DNA of 64,000 nucleotides from UBA1141 sp963665155. GTDB taxonomy: Bacteria; Chloroflexota; Dehalococcoidia; Lucifugimonadales; UBA3495. The DNA is taken from NCBI GenBank assembly GCA_963665155.2, contig CAXXFI010000002.1, positions 372,001-436,000 on the forward strand, written 5' to 3'. Shown one piece after another: positions 35,498 through 45,151 of the stretch (position 1 is its first letter; each line of letters opens with the position of its first letter). The notes beneath the pieces were generated by a model that saw nothing but the letters and a program-made list of their open reading frames with translations, had not been told where the DNA came from and did no database searches. Made by a program: the position numbers and the translations under genes.

Positions 35498-36778
35498 ATG
35501 TCAAACCAAAAGGGTTGGGAGACTACGCCCGTGAGAATATTGCACTTTTCGGACCTGCACATCGGCGTCGAAAATTACGGGCGCACCGACCCCGAGACTG
35601 GTCTGTCCACCCGGTTGGGTGATTTTTTGGGTTCCTTGGACCGTGTAGTTGATTTTGCCCTATCAGAGAGCGTGGACCTTGTGCTCTTGGCCGGGGACGC
35701 CTATAAGGGGAGAGATCCCTCTCAAACCCACCAACGGGAGTTCGCCAAACGCTTGGCCCGTTTGTCCGATGCCCGGATACCCACTTTCCTGTTGGTCGGC
35801 AACCATGACCTTCCTAACGCGACAAGCCGGGCCAATGCGGTGGAAATATTCTCCACGTTGCGATTACCCCATACCTACGTGGGCTCCCAGTTGGAAAATT
35901 ACCTGGTGACCACGCCGTCGGGGCCGATTCAGGTTTTGGCAGTGCCTTGGCCAAGAAAGAGTGTTTTAGCCACTCGAGAGGGAAACCGCAACCTATCCAT
36001 CGAACAAATCCGCATCGAGATTGAATCAAGAATGACTGAAGCCATCTCCGCCCGGGCTGCCCAGTTGGACCCAGCGGTTCCAGCGATCATCGCTGGTCAC
36101 GTTACCGTCAGCGGGGCCACAGTAGGCACGGAGAGGTCAATGATGCTGGGACAAGACCATGTGTTGCTGGTGAGCGCTTTGGACCGGCCCCAAGCGGACT
36201 ACGTGGCGTTGGGGCACATTCATAAGCACCAGATACTACGAAACGGACCGCCTATGGTGGTCTATTCCGGAAGTCTGCAACGAGTAGACTTTAGCGAAGA
36301 AGACGACGACAAAGGATTCTGTGTTGTCGACCTTGACGTTGCCGCGCTCCAAGGTCAAAGGTTGACCAACTTTAGCTTTCATTCTTTGGGCGCAAGGACC
36401 TTCGTAACCATCGACGTATCCATAGCTTTGGGTGACGCCAACCCCACTCAATCGGTATTGAGGGCCATCGCCAGAAAGGATATTGCCGATGCGGTTGTGC
36501 GGGTGCGAATAAGTGTGCCTCAGGAGTTGGAAGGCCAACTCAGGCAGTCGGAAATTCGCGAGGCCCTGCAAGAAGCCCACTACATCGCCGCCATAAGCCG
36601 GGAAACTCAGCACGGTGAGCACCGCACCAGGTTGGCCGACGAAGCGGCCCGGGATTTGCAGCCAATGCAGGCCTTGAAGCTCTATCTGGAAAGCCGCGGG
36701 GTAGACGCTCAGAGGCAGCAGAAAGTAATCCAAAAGGCCGAACAGTTGGTGGAGGAAGAGGCATCGGAGGCGGGGTAG
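35498..36778 (+). CDS. sbcD: DNA exonuclease SbcD-like metallophosphoesterase
   Basis: 426 aa, the nuclease subunit related to SbcD/Mre11, acting in DNA double-strand break and hairpin processing. The five phosphoesterase motifs are present: FSDLHIG, LAGDAYKG, VGNHDLP, AGHVTVSG and LGHIHKH. The C-terminal part is the expected capping and partner-binding region. The partner SbcC gene is not seen downstream, so it lies elsewhere or is missing. A GTG at 35531 (VRILHFSD) is a possible later start. Confidence 0.9.
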   Translation: MSNQKGWETTPVRILHFSDLHIGVENYGRTDPETGLSTRLGDFLGSLDRVVDFALSESVDLVLLAGDAYKGRDPSQTHQREFAKRLARLSDARIPTFLLVGNHDLPNATSRANAVEIFSTLRLPHTYVGSQLENYLVTTPSGPIQVLAVPWPRKSVLATREGNRNLSIEQIRIEIESRMTEAISARAAQLDPAVPAIIAGHVTVSGATVGTERSMMLGQDHVLLVSALDRPQADYVALGHIHKHQILRNGPPMVVYSGSLQRVDFSEEDDDKGFCVVDLDVAALQGQRLTNFSFHSLGARTFVTIDVSIALGDANPTQSVLRAIARKDIADAVVRVRISVPQELEGQLRQSEIREALQEAHYIAAISRETQHGEHRTRLADEAARDLQPMQALKLYLESRGVDAQRQQKVIQKAEQLVEEEASEAG

Positions 36779-36980
36779 TGAGGCTCGGGACTGATTGAGC
36801 AGAGCAGATTCTAAATCGCAAAGGCTGAGAGCGCAGACTGGAAGATTTTCGTGCAAGTAAGCAGGCTCTTTAGTCTACCGGCCCATGTAAAGAAACTAGT
36901 AGGACAACCAAGCGTTCGAGGTCCCGGCGGGAATATATAAACGACATAGCTGAACCATTGCGCCGGTAAGACACACACAC

Positions 36981-37088
36981 GTGAGATTCGGGCCGTGAGA
37001 TTCGGGCCGTGAGATTCGGGCCGTGAGATTCGGGCCGTGAGATTCGGGCCGTGAGATTCGGGCCGTGAGATTCAAGCCATGAGATTAG
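36981..37088. repeat. 14-base tandem array downstream of the nitronate monooxygenase gene
   Basis: Six exact copies of GTGAGATTCGGGCC from 36981 are followed by one altered copy (GTGAGATTCAAGCC) and a partial one. The array ends 10 bases before the stop of the leftward gene at 37098. The remaining 200 bases toward sbcD hold nothing I recognise. Confidence 0.95.
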
Positions 37089-37097
37089 TGAAAGGTG

Positions 37098-38060
37098 CTA
37101 AACCAATGCACGGGTCAGAGACTGCGCGCCATCCACAAGTTCCTTAAAAACTTGCTGCACCGTGAGTATTTCAGTTATGAGACCTGCGCCCGCCCCGGTG
37201 TAAGCAATCCCAGCGTCGAGATCGCCATCCATCATTGCCGCCCTAGCTCGACCCATGCCCAACTCGGCTTCCCACGCTTCCAGGTCGTCCCCAGAACCCA
37301 TTAGGCCGCTTTCCTTCAACTGCAGGGCCAGGCCGTTGCGCAGTACCCGGGTGGGCCAGCGGTCGCCACCCACGATAATCGTGCCGCTGTCAATGGCAGC
37401 CACGATTGCCACTTTGAAGTTTTGGTGGGAGATACACTCGGTGGTTGCTAAAAAGCGAGACCCCATCTGAACGCCTTGAGCGCCTAAAGCCAGAGCCGCC
37501 ACGTATCCCCGAGCGTCAACTATGCCACCCGAAGCCACCACAGGAATTGTGACTGAGTTGGCTATCTGAGGCACCAACACCATGGTGGGCACCTTGTTGG
37601 AACCACGTAACCCACCGCCTTCAAACCCCTCGGCAATAACTATGTCAACGCCTTGGGCCTCAGCGCCCCGGGCGTGGCGCACGGTTGCTACTTGGTGCAT
37701 GACGATATTGTCATGCTCTTTTAACGTGCCGGTGTAGAGGGCCGGGCTACCGCCGTAGGTCACGGCTATCTTCATCCCCTCTTGAACCGCAGCATCTATC
37801 ATTTCCGCGACCTGCGGATTCGGCAGATACAGAGCAACACCAAATGGGTTTTGGGTCAACTGTTGAACCCGGCGGATGTTCGCCTGCATGTCGGTAATAA
37901 TATCGCCACCGACTTCAATCCCGGCGGTGGGATGCAGAATACCCAACCCGCCAGCATTGGAAACCGCAGCCACCATCTCCGGATTAGACACCCAAGGTAA
38001 CCCGGCCTGCATGATCGGCTGGCTGATCCCCAGCATGGTGCAAACCTTTGTCCGCTTCAT
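37098..38060 (-). CDS. nitronate monooxygenase / FabK-like flavoprotein
   Basis: 320 aa FMN-dependent TIM-barrel protein. IMQAGLPWVSNPEMVAAVSNAGGLGIL is the family N terminus, EGFEGGG(L)RG is the phosphate-binding region equivalent to the xEAGGHxG loop, and VVASGGIVDARGYVAALALGAQGVQMGSRFL contains the second FMN loop. Members oxidise nitronates or act as enoyl-ACP reductase II. The EAGGH histidine is replaced here (EGFEGGGL), which makes classical nitronate chemistry uncertain. It fits the window's catabolic character. Confidence 0.85.
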   Translation of the reverse strand: MKRTKVCTMLGISQPIMQAGLPWVSNPEMVAAVSNAGGLGILHPTAGIEVGGDIITDMQANIRRVQQLTQNPFGVALYLPNPQVAEMIDAAVQEGMKIAVTYGGSPALYTGTLKEHDNIVMHQVATVRHARGAEAQGVDIVIAEGFEGGGLRGSNKVPTMVLVPQIANSVTIPVVASGGIVDARGYVAALALGAQGVQMGSRFLATTECISHQNFKVAIVAAIDSGTIIVGGDRWPTRVLRNGLALQLKESGLMGSGDDLEAWEAELGMGRARAAMMDGDLDAGIAYTGAGAGLITEILTVQQVFKELVDGAQSLTRALV

Positions 38061-38375
38061 TCATCTCCTGTGTCGCAGTACCGTTTTGGGCTTGACAGCT
38101 TCGGCTTTCTGACTTCTTGCCCCCTTCGCCAGAATGTGAGTGATTTTACGGCCAGGCATTACCGCTGTCAACAGGTTCACTTATTTAGCGATGCAGGCAG
38201 AACGATTGACAGCTTTTTTCGGCTACCGATCAGGGTAACAATTGACCGGTAGGGCAACGCGATCAAGAACGTTAATTGTGAAGCAACCTTGAAAATCCAC
38301 CCAAGACCCAGCACCCTATTCCGGCCCAAAATCCGAGGTTTGATTCCGTTAGGTTGACCCTATGATGAATCAAAC
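38061..38375. other. intergenic region left of the IS1182-type element
   Basis: About 315 bases with no credible gene. It is expected to hold the promoter for the leftward nitronate monooxygenase gene. I see no clear hairpin or repeat. Confidence 0.35.
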
Positions 38376-40361
38376 TTGATTCCCTCGTAAAAACCCCTCG
38401 TCCTCCGGGGGCAAGGTGAGGATAATGTGGGGAAAGGGCGTTGGGGCAGCGCCTGGCCGAGGGAGGGGAGGATGTTCCGAATACGAGACCCGCAAGAGAG
38501 CCTCTGGCAGTCCCAGTTCCTGGTGACGCCGAAGAAGGCTAAGCGTCTGGAGAGAAGTTGGGCCGAGGTTTTCCGAAACGAGGCGCTCCCCCTGATTGAC
38601 GAGGAGCGCTTTGCTCCCATGTACTGCGTGGACAACGGCCGTCCCAACCGGGCGGTGCAGACCGTCCTCGGGGTCCACCTCCTCAAAGAGATGTTCAACC
38701 TCACCGACGATGAAGCTCTGGAACAACTAGAGTTCAACCTGCTCTGGCACCACGCCCTGCGGCTGGACATCGAGGAGACCCACCTGCCCCAGAAGACCCT
38801 CCACAACTTCCGAGTTCGCCTGATGCAGCACGACGGTGGCCGGCTGGCTTTCCAGGAGACCACGGACCGGATCATCCAGGCGCTGGGCATACGCACCGGA
38901 AAGCAACGCCTGGACTCCACCCACATCATGAGCAACATCGCCACACTCACCCGGCTGGGCCTGTTCTGTGAGACGATGCGGTTGTTCCTGCGGGCCTTGC
39001 GCTGGGAGCACCCAGAGCTTCGCCCTGGGGTTCCGGAGGGCCTCCTAGGGCGCTATTTGAAGGAAGAAGACGAGGCGACCCACTACGAGGACGCCCGCAC
39101 GGGGGAGGGTCGGCGACGCCTTTCGGTCTGTGCCCGGGACCTCTACCGGCTGGTGGACCGGTTCCATGGCACGACTGCTGCCCAGCTGGAGGAGTACCGG
39201 CTGCTGGAGCGGCTGCTGCGGGAGCAGTGCCATGTGGGCAAACACCGGGACGGGCGCCCCAGGGACGATGACGACGATGCTGGGGAATGCAAGGTGCCCG
39301 TGGCCTTGAAGGACCCGAAGCAGGTGTCCGCCGACTCGCTGCAATCGCCCCACGACCCGGATGTGACCTACAGCGGCCACAAGGGGAAGGGGTACGAGGT
39401 GCAGGTGGCGGAGACCTGCCACGAGGAGAACGCCACCCAGCTCATCACCCACGTGGAGGTGACCCCCTCGAGTGGGAGCGACACCGACGTGAGCGTGCCG
39501 GTCGTTGACGGGCTCGCGGAGCGGAAGGTCCGACCGGACGAGCTCTTCGCCGACACGGCGTATGGGTCGGGCCGCAATGCCTTCGAAGCCTCGCGCCGGG
39601 GAACGGAACTGGTGAGCCCGGTGGCGGGGTCGGCGCCGGGGAACTCGCACGAAGGAGAGGGTGACGGACCACCGCCGCTCACCGCCGCGGACTTTCAGAT
39701 CGACGTCACAGGGGAGCAGGCCACGGTGTGCCCCGCCGGCCACCCGTCCATCGAGGAGCACGAGTTGGAGGATGCGCCGGAGCGGGTAGAGGTCCACTTT
39801 GCCAGGACAACATGCGAGCCCTGCCCCTTGCGGTCCCGTTGCCCAGTGAAGCTGGACCGGCGTGCGGGGGCCTACGTCCTCAAGGCGGACCTGGTGAAGG
39901 TGAACATCGAGCGGCGCCGGAGGGCCGAGGCCACCGAGGAGTGGCGCAAGCGGTATGCCATAAGGGCCGGGATCGAGGGAACGAACTCCGAGCTGAAGCG
40001 CGCCCACGGGCTTGGGCGCTTGCGGGTGCGAGGGGGCCGTCGGGTGCGGCTTGCCGTCTACCTGAAGGCGTTGGCGTGCAACTTCAAGCGGATGGTCCAT
40101 GCACGCCTGGTGGAGATGGAGAACACGGCTCAGCGGGCGGTCGGGACGGTACCTGCGGTCACGGCCGCATGAGGGCGCCGCTCCACAGCTTCCACCGGGT
40201 GCCCTGAGCCACGGAAGGGGTACCGCAACGGGATCACGCTTGTCCTGAGCGCGGCAGATGGTGCGGTGAGGCCAGCAGCCGGCATCCCGTGGCCTCCTCC
40301 CTTCCAGGCCCCTTCGCACGCCAGGGTTCATCTCAAACAGGCCTTTTTGCGAGGGAATCAA
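38376..40361 (+). mobile_element. IS1182-type insertion sequence, apparently complete
   Basis: Terminal inverted repeats are TTGATTCCCTCGTAAAAA on the left and its near-exact inverse TTGATTCCCTCGCAAAAA on the right, with one mismatch in 18. The single transposase gene fills most of the interior and is visibly richer in G+C than the flanks. The element lies in an intergenic region. I could not define a target duplication with confidence. Confidence 0.88.
38472..40172 (+). CDS. IS1182-family transposase
   Basis: 566 aa DDE transposase. The N-terminal domain (DNGRPNRAVQTVLGVHLLKEMFNLTDDEALEQLEF) is the usual target-recognition region. The catalytic core includes LDSTHIMSN, ELFADTAYGSGRN and the glutamate in IRAGIEGTNSELKRAHGL. 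A Cys-rich motif CEPCPLRSRCPV is typical of this family. The ATG at 38472 is preceded by GGGAGGGGAGG; an in-frame GTG lies at 38427. The frame is intact, so the element may be active. Confidence 0.9.
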   Translation: MFRIRDPQESLWQSQFLVTPKKAKRLERSWAEVFRNEALPLIDEERFAPMYCVDNGRPNRAVQTVLGVHLLKEMFNLTDDEALEQLEFNLLWHHALRLDIEETHLPQKTLHNFRVRLMQHDGGRLAFQETTDRIIQALGIRTGKQRLDSTHIMSNIATLTRLGLFCETMRLFLRALRWEHPELRPGVPEGLLGRYLKEEDEATHYEDARTGEGRRRLSVCARDLYRLVDRFHGTTAAQLEEYRLLERLLREQCHVGKHRDGRPRDDDDDAGECKVPVALKDPKQVSADSLQSPHDPDVTYSGHKGKGYEVQVAETCHEENATQLITHVEVTPSSGSDTDVSVPVVDGLAERKVRPDELFADTAYGSGRNAFEASRRGTELVSPVAGSAPGNSHEGEGDGPPPLTAADFQIDVTGEQATVCPAGHPSIEEHELEDAPERVEVHFARTTCEPCPLRSRCPVKLDRRAGAYVLKADLVKVNIERRRRAEATEEWRKRYAIRAGIEGTNSELKRAHGLGRLRVRGGRRVRLAVYLKALACNFKRMVHARLVEMENTAQRAVGTVPAVTAA

Positions 40362-40473
40362 TATTGGGTTCCCAATAAGATTCGCCGAATCTATAATTTC
40401 AAACAAGGCAATCTCTGAAGAAGTACACTATGGGCACAGTCATTAATATATTTATTCAAGGTGAAATATAACG

Positions 40474-41632
40474 ATGTTCCTAAAAGTCATGTTTTTGTTG
40501 ATTGGTGTTCTGGCATTGGCTGCTTACGGGGGAGGCGATTCGGCCCCACCGGCGGAACCCGCAACACAAGCGGCGCCAACAGCCTCACCGACACAAACTC
40601 TTAGTCCCACAGCCGCCCAGTTACCTCCAAGTGAAACCCCGGTGTTGACGGACACCGTGCCGGACGAATTTGTGGAGGTGGTGGCGTGCCTGGAAGAACA
40701 ATTGGGTTCGGAGGTCGCTCGCACATTGGTTGCCGGAAACCGCCAGGAAACTGCCGAAGAGCAAACGGTGCTTGAGGCTTGTCTTTTGGTGGCAGCATCG
40801 GGGATAACCCAAGAGGATTTATCAGTTGAGGCCTCAGCATGCTTGGAACAAGAGTTGGGTGAAGCCGTATTGCAAGTGGTAGGCTCGGGTGCTCGTCAGT
40901 TGACCAGCGATGAGGAAGACGTGCTGGTAGACTGCCTGGTCACGTCGGCTTTGGACGTGCCCGATGTGCCAACCCTTTCCGCCTTCGATGCCTGCCTACA
41001 AGAGCGGTTGGGAGAAGATTTAGCGCTGGTTGTGGCTTCCCGGGCTGTTCCTCTAAGCACCGAGGAAACCCAAACCCTCAACGACTGTTTGCTGGTGTCT
41101 GCCTTAACCGAATCCGAACAAACTGTTGAGGAGCAAGTAGTGGCTTGCTTGGCGGAACGCTTGGGAGCAGACATCGCTCCGGTTGTGGCCTCCGGCGCTA
41201 ACCGAAGCGGAGGAAGCAGCCCTGGGAGGCTGTTTGGTTGATTCTTCGCTACAGGCGGCTGAAGACGCCGCTGCCCAAAGCGGCCCGGAAAGCAGCACGG
41301 AAAGCAGCACGGAAAGACTGGCGGTTTCAGTCAGCGCTTGCCTTGCCGAGAGATTGGGAGAGGACATTGCGGCAGTGGTGGAATCCGGCGCTATTCCTTT
41401 GACGGAAGCCGAAGAGGCGATTTTGGGGGACTGCTTACTGACCTCTTCGTTGGATGCTGCTACTGAATCTTCGTCGCAGACTACCGCCGACGGAATCACA
41501 GCTTGTTTGGAAGAGCAATTGGGGGCCGATATAGCCGCGGTAGTGGCGTCCGGCGCCATTCCATTAAGTGGGGATGAAGAGCGGATTCTGGGAGATTGCG
41601 TGTTGCAGGCCGCATTTGGTTCATCGCCCTAA
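40474..41632 (+). pseudogene. cysteine-repeat exported protein with lost lipobox and a frameshift
   Basis: Six imperfect units of about 44 residues, each with the pattern ACLxExLG and a second Cys exactly 30 residues after the first (C-x30-C). Unit 4 loses this spacing: 8 bases seem deleted near 41203, moving the frame, and units 5 and 6 continue in the new frame to 41632. The signal peptide reads LALAAYGGG where a lipobox Cys is expected (compare LLAACGGG in the metal-binding lipoprotein here); codon TAC differs from TGC by one base. A Pro/Thr-rich linker follows. Function unknown; probably decaying. Confidence 0.7.
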
Positions 41633-41814
41633 CTGCTGCATGGCTCACTTGTATCGTCAACGGCGGGAAGAAATCTGTCAGCACCGGTATTGATACTCGC
41701 GCAAGTTGGTTTGGCATGCTAGTTTGGCGGGGAATCGACGTGCCCCCTTGAGGGACAGAGATACGACGAGTGGACGTTCTAGATACAACTCTCGCCAACT
41801 GATGAGGTCCCGTT

Positions 41815-41867
41815 TAGGCAATACCAAAGGGGCAGGCTGATGAAGCCTGCCCCTTTGGTATTGCCTA
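41815..41867. terminator. long perfect hairpin between convergent genes
   Basis: A 24-base-pair stem with no mismatch and a 5-base loop (GATGA), containing AAAGGGGCAGGC on the left arm. It lies between the rightward repeat-protein gene and the leftward small gene, so it probably terminates from both sides. Confidence 0.75.
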
Positions 41868-41892
41868 TAACATAAACCGGTGCCGCGGGAAT

Positions 41893-42111
41893 CTAGTCAC
41901 CCAGCTTTTCAAACACATCTTGCCACTGGACGTCGGTAATCTCCGAACCTTTTGAAAGTAGGTGGTTCAGCACGGAAATGGCTTTTATTCCAGCGGTCAA
42001 GCTACCACGAACATTCGAAAGCCTGGCAATAACTCCGGCGTGTTGCATCTCTCTCACCGAATTGAATTCAACTACTATTGTTTGAATTGCCCGTTGCCGG
42101 TCGGTCAGCAC
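41893..42111 (-). CDS. small unrecognised protein, possibly a fragment
   Basis: 72 aa from a GTG. The sequence is protein-like (LTDRQRAIQTIVVEFNSVREMQ...) but I do not recognise it. The frame is open for about 30 codons upstream with a Ser/Gln/Pro-rich linker (DSSSSQSSTNTSADAQ) until a TAA near 42215, without a usual start. That suggests a truncated exported protein whose signal peptide has been lost. Confidence 0.4.
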   Translation of the reverse strand: MLTDRQRAIQTIVVEFNSVREMQHAGVIARLSNVRGSLTAGIKAISVLNHLLSKGSEITDVQWQDVFEKLGD

Positions 42112-42778
42112 TAATGCTGGAGGCGGAAGCGACGCAGCGGGTTGAGCATCTGCCGAAGTATTAGTCGAGGATTGAGAACTGCTGGAATCTTGTTGGCTGC
42201 CGGTTTATTTAGTCTTATTTATGCGGTGTTTAATGCTGGGATTATGATTCCGAGTGGTCGAAAAATCCATGACAGTGAACACCGGCCTCGATCGCAATCT
42301 TCCAAGCGAATGGACACGCTCAGGCACTGTACCAAGAGATTGCCAAGACATTTAATCATCTATTTAGTCAACACTTAGTGAAGTCGAGTGTAAAATAGGC
42401 CCTAGCTAAGGTCAATGTCATTTTTCCACCTAAGGCCAGGAGATTTCCCCGCAGTTTTTTTGGGCACATTGGCAGACTAAATCCACCCATCCAGACAACC
42501 AATTAGCATCACATCGATTCTCCCTGGCTGGCGGTGTCATCCCGTTACTAAGAGGCCTCGAGACCGGGGAATAAACCGCCACCTTTCCCGCCGGGCGAGC
42601 GACCGAACATATTCGGAACCGCCCCAGGCATGGCGTAATACCTATGGATTTGCCCCAACTTGAACTTTCAAAGATAATGTAGCCAATTGGAAAGCTCGGG
42701 CCTTGGACTTACACCGTGGCGCCTTATTCGTCAGGCAGGTATTAGTCCGATAGGTAGAAAGTCCGGCAGGAGGCAACT
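42112..42778. other. intergenic region before the Rieske oxygenase gene
   Basis: 667 bases with no credible intact gene. The left part carries the Ser/Gln-rich extension of the small leftward frame. The only specific signal near the right end is AGGAGG at 42768, the ribosome site of the oxygenase gene. Confidence 0.4.
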
Positions 42779-44050
42779 GTGCTCACACGCTATGACAACG
42801 ATCTGTTGACCCAAACCGACTTGGGCACTCTTATGGGCGAAACAATGCGCCGATATTGGATGCCCGCCCTGTTATCCAGCGAAATTCCCGCACCCGATTG
42901 CCCCCCGGTGCGGGTACAACTTTTGGGCGAACGCCTGGTGGCCTTCCGGGACACATCCGGGCGTATCGGTCTCATAAACGAGTTTTGCCCCCACAGGCTG
43001 ACCTCCATGTTCTTGGGCCGCAACGAGGAAGATGGGTTGCGTTGCGTGTATCACGGCTGGAAGTTCGACGTTAACGGTACCTGCTTGGATATGATGAATG
43101 AGCCTCCGGGCAGCGACTATAAGGACAAGATGGGCACGACCGCCTACACGACTTGCGAGGTAGGCGGCTTGGTCTGGGCTCACATGGGCCCGAAGGACAA
43201 AACTCCTGCCTTGCCGCTATTTGAGTGGACTCAAGTCCCCGCCACCCATCGTCAGCTATCCAAAAACATTCAAGAGTGCAATTGGCTTCAGTCCTTTGAA
43301 GGGGGGATCGATACCGCCCACGCTCCAATTCTGCACCGCCGAATTGCCAACAATACCACCCAGCCCGGCTTCGGCATCGACACAGACATTGTCCGTAGCG
43401 GGCCGCCAAAGGTGGAGGTTGAGACTACCGATTATGGGTACCGTTATGCCGGTATAAGGCCTATGGGAGAAACGGGTAACCTGATCCGCTCTTATCAATG
43501 GATAATGCCCTTCACTCAGATCCGGCCCCAGCAGTTTGGCCTACAGGGTGAGGACGCCAGGCCGGTGATTGCCGGGCATATGTGGGTACCCATGGACGAC
43601 AACAACTGCATGGTCTACAACTGGAGCTATAGTTTTGGGGAAGAGCCATTGGTAGGCGGAGCCGAATACGATGCGGCATTGGGCCGGGGCGACGGCGACT
43701 TGCTGCCCGACTTTAGGAACATCCGCAATCGGGACAACGATTGGCTAATTGACCGCCAGGTACAAAAATACGAAACCTTCACCGGAATAACCGGCATCAA
43801 CAACCAGGACCAAGCGGTTCAGGAAAGCATGGGCGCCATTGTGGACCGTTCCAAAGAACACCTGTCGGCCAGCGACATGGCTATTGTCACCGCCCGGCGG
43901 ATTCTGCTCCAAGCCGCGCGCACGGTGGCTGACGGCGGCGATCCTCCCGGTGTCGGCACAAACTACTACAATGCCCGCGCCATAGATAAAATCTTACCTG
44001 CGGACGGGAAATGGAAAGAAGACCTCTTGGACGAGATGAACCCGGCCTAA
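42779..44050 (+). CDS. Rieske non-heme iron oxygenase, alpha subunit
   Basis: 423 aa, related to phthalate-4,5-dioxygenase-type ring-hydroxylating oxygenases. The Rieske 2Fe-2S motif is CPH near residue 70 and CVYHGW near 89 (Cys70, His72, Cys89, His92). The mononuclear iron site is in GGIDTAHAPILH (Asp178, His181, His186). The GTG start follows AGGAGG by five bases. No reductase is adjacent; a stand-alone Rieske protein lies at 63254 but far away. The substrate is probably an aromatic or cyclic organic acid; the sequence alone does not show which. Confidence 0.92.
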   Translation: MLTRYDNDLLTQTDLGTLMGETMRRYWMPALLSSEIPAPDCPPVRVQLLGERLVAFRDTSGRIGLINEFCPHRLTSMFLGRNEEDGLRCVYHGWKFDVNGTCLDMMNEPPGSDYKDKMGTTAYTTCEVGGLVWAHMGPKDKTPALPLFEWTQVPATHRQLSKNIQECNWLQSFEGGIDTAHAPILHRRIANNTTQPGFGIDTDIVRSGPPKVEVETTDYGYRYAGIRPMGETGNLIRSYQWIMPFTQIRPQQFGLQGEDARPVIAGHMWVPMDDNNCMVYNWSYSFGEEPLVGGAEYDAALGRGDGDLLPDFRNIRNRDNDWLIDRQVQKYETFTGITGINNQDQAVQESMGAIVDRSKEHLSASDMAIVTARRILLQAARTVADGGDPPGVGTNYYNARAIDKILPADGKWKEDLLDEMNPA

Positions 44051-44273
44051 GAACACAAACGGCGATTTACCATGTTATAGGATTATCAACCGCCGTTTTG
44101 GCTGGTAATAGGTTACGCGCCCGCCAAAAGACTCCCGGCTTCGTCATGCGCTGCCGGGTACTGATATAATTCTTACAGCCCGGTTGTTGGAGAATTGTGT
44201 ACTAGCGATCTCAGCAAAAGGTCGAACTTGAGGCCGGTCCCCGGGTGAGTGGTCGGTCCGTCGCTGGCGGACC

Positions 44274-45131
44274 TCAATCCAAGAGTATGTTGTCGATCAA
44301 CCGAACTTGGCCGTAGTGCACCGCCACCGAGACCATGGTACCCGGCACCACGTCCTGTATGCTTTCGTTCGAATCATCCAACTCATCAAGCGTACCCGCC
44401 GCCGCCACGCTGACGTAGTCAATACCATCGATTAGCAGTTGGTTCTCCAGAATTTTCCGGACCTGTTGGCGCAACACCGAGGCTTTTTTCTCGCCGGATC
44501 GCCATAATTCGTCGGCCCGGAGTATCGCCTGGTATACCCCGGCCGCCGCCTCTCGTTGTTCTGGGGTAAGGTGGACGTTTCGACTACTGAGGGCCAGACC
44601 GTCAGCTTGCCGGACCGTGGGGCAGACCACCACCGTCAAGCCCAAATCCAAATCCCGCACCATTTGCTGGATCACCACCGTTTGCTGACCGTCTTTTTGG
44701 CCGAAATAAGCCAGGTCGGGCCGGACCAGATTAAACAACTTGGCAACCACCGTAGCCACTCCCCTGAAGTGGCCCGGACGATGGGCCCCTTCCAGCTTAT
44801 CGCCAATCGCTCCCACCTCGACCCAAGTATCGAATCCCGCAGGGTAGATTTCTTTCGCCGTAGGCGTGAAAACCAGGTCAACACCTTCGCGGCGAACCAA
44901 ATCCAAGTCCCGTTCCAAGTCCTCGGGATAGCATTCCAAGTCCTGGGGATTCCCAAACTGGGCCGGATTTACGAAGATGCTGACGGCCACTGTCCGGTTT
45001 TCCGCCCTGGCGCGCCGGACTAAGGACAGGTGCCCATCATGAAGCGCCCCCATGGTTGGCACCAGCCCTAAAGGATGGGGTGCCTGGCGGCAGGCTTGGG
45101 ACATTACACGAGCGCTTTTAATGACACGCAT
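44274..45131 (-). CDS. panC: pantothenate synthetase
   Basis: 285 aa cytosolic enzyme joining pantoate and beta-alanine with ATP, the last step of vitamin B5 synthesis. LVPTMGALHDGHLSLV is the N-terminal HxGH-type nucleotidyl site, VFTPTAKEIYPAGF and FNLVRPDLAYFGQKDGQQ the pantoate region, and LALSSRN the KMSKS-like motif. Normal length. The DUF2520-type and P1-peptidase genes upstream are closely spaced on the same strand, so they form a likely operon. Confidence 0.95.
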   Translation of the reverse strand: MRVIKSARVMSQACRQAPHPLGLVPTMGALHDGHLSLVRRARAENRTVAVSIFVNPAQFGNPQDLECYPEDLERDLDLVRREGVDLVFTPTAKEIYPAGFDTWVEVGAIGDKLEGAHRPGHFRGVATVVAKLFNLVRPDLAYFGQKDGQQTVVIQQMVRDLDLGLTVVVCPTVRQADGLALSSRNVHLTPEQREAAAGVYQAILRADELWRSGEKKASVLRQQVRKILENQLLIDGIDYVSVAAAGTLDELDDSNESIQDVVPGTMVSVAVHYGQVRLIDNILLD

Positions 45132-45151
45132 TATTGCCAGATTGCTCCGGG

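Noticed and set aside
36981..37088. 14-base array considered as a CRISPR array
   Set aside because: Units are contiguous with no spacers, so it is a simple tandem repeat.
39045..40406. 453-residue leftward frame opposite the IS1182 transposase
   Set aside because: Low-complexity, His/Arg/Pro/Gly-rich translation of the antisense strand of a G+C-rich transposase gene; no family features.
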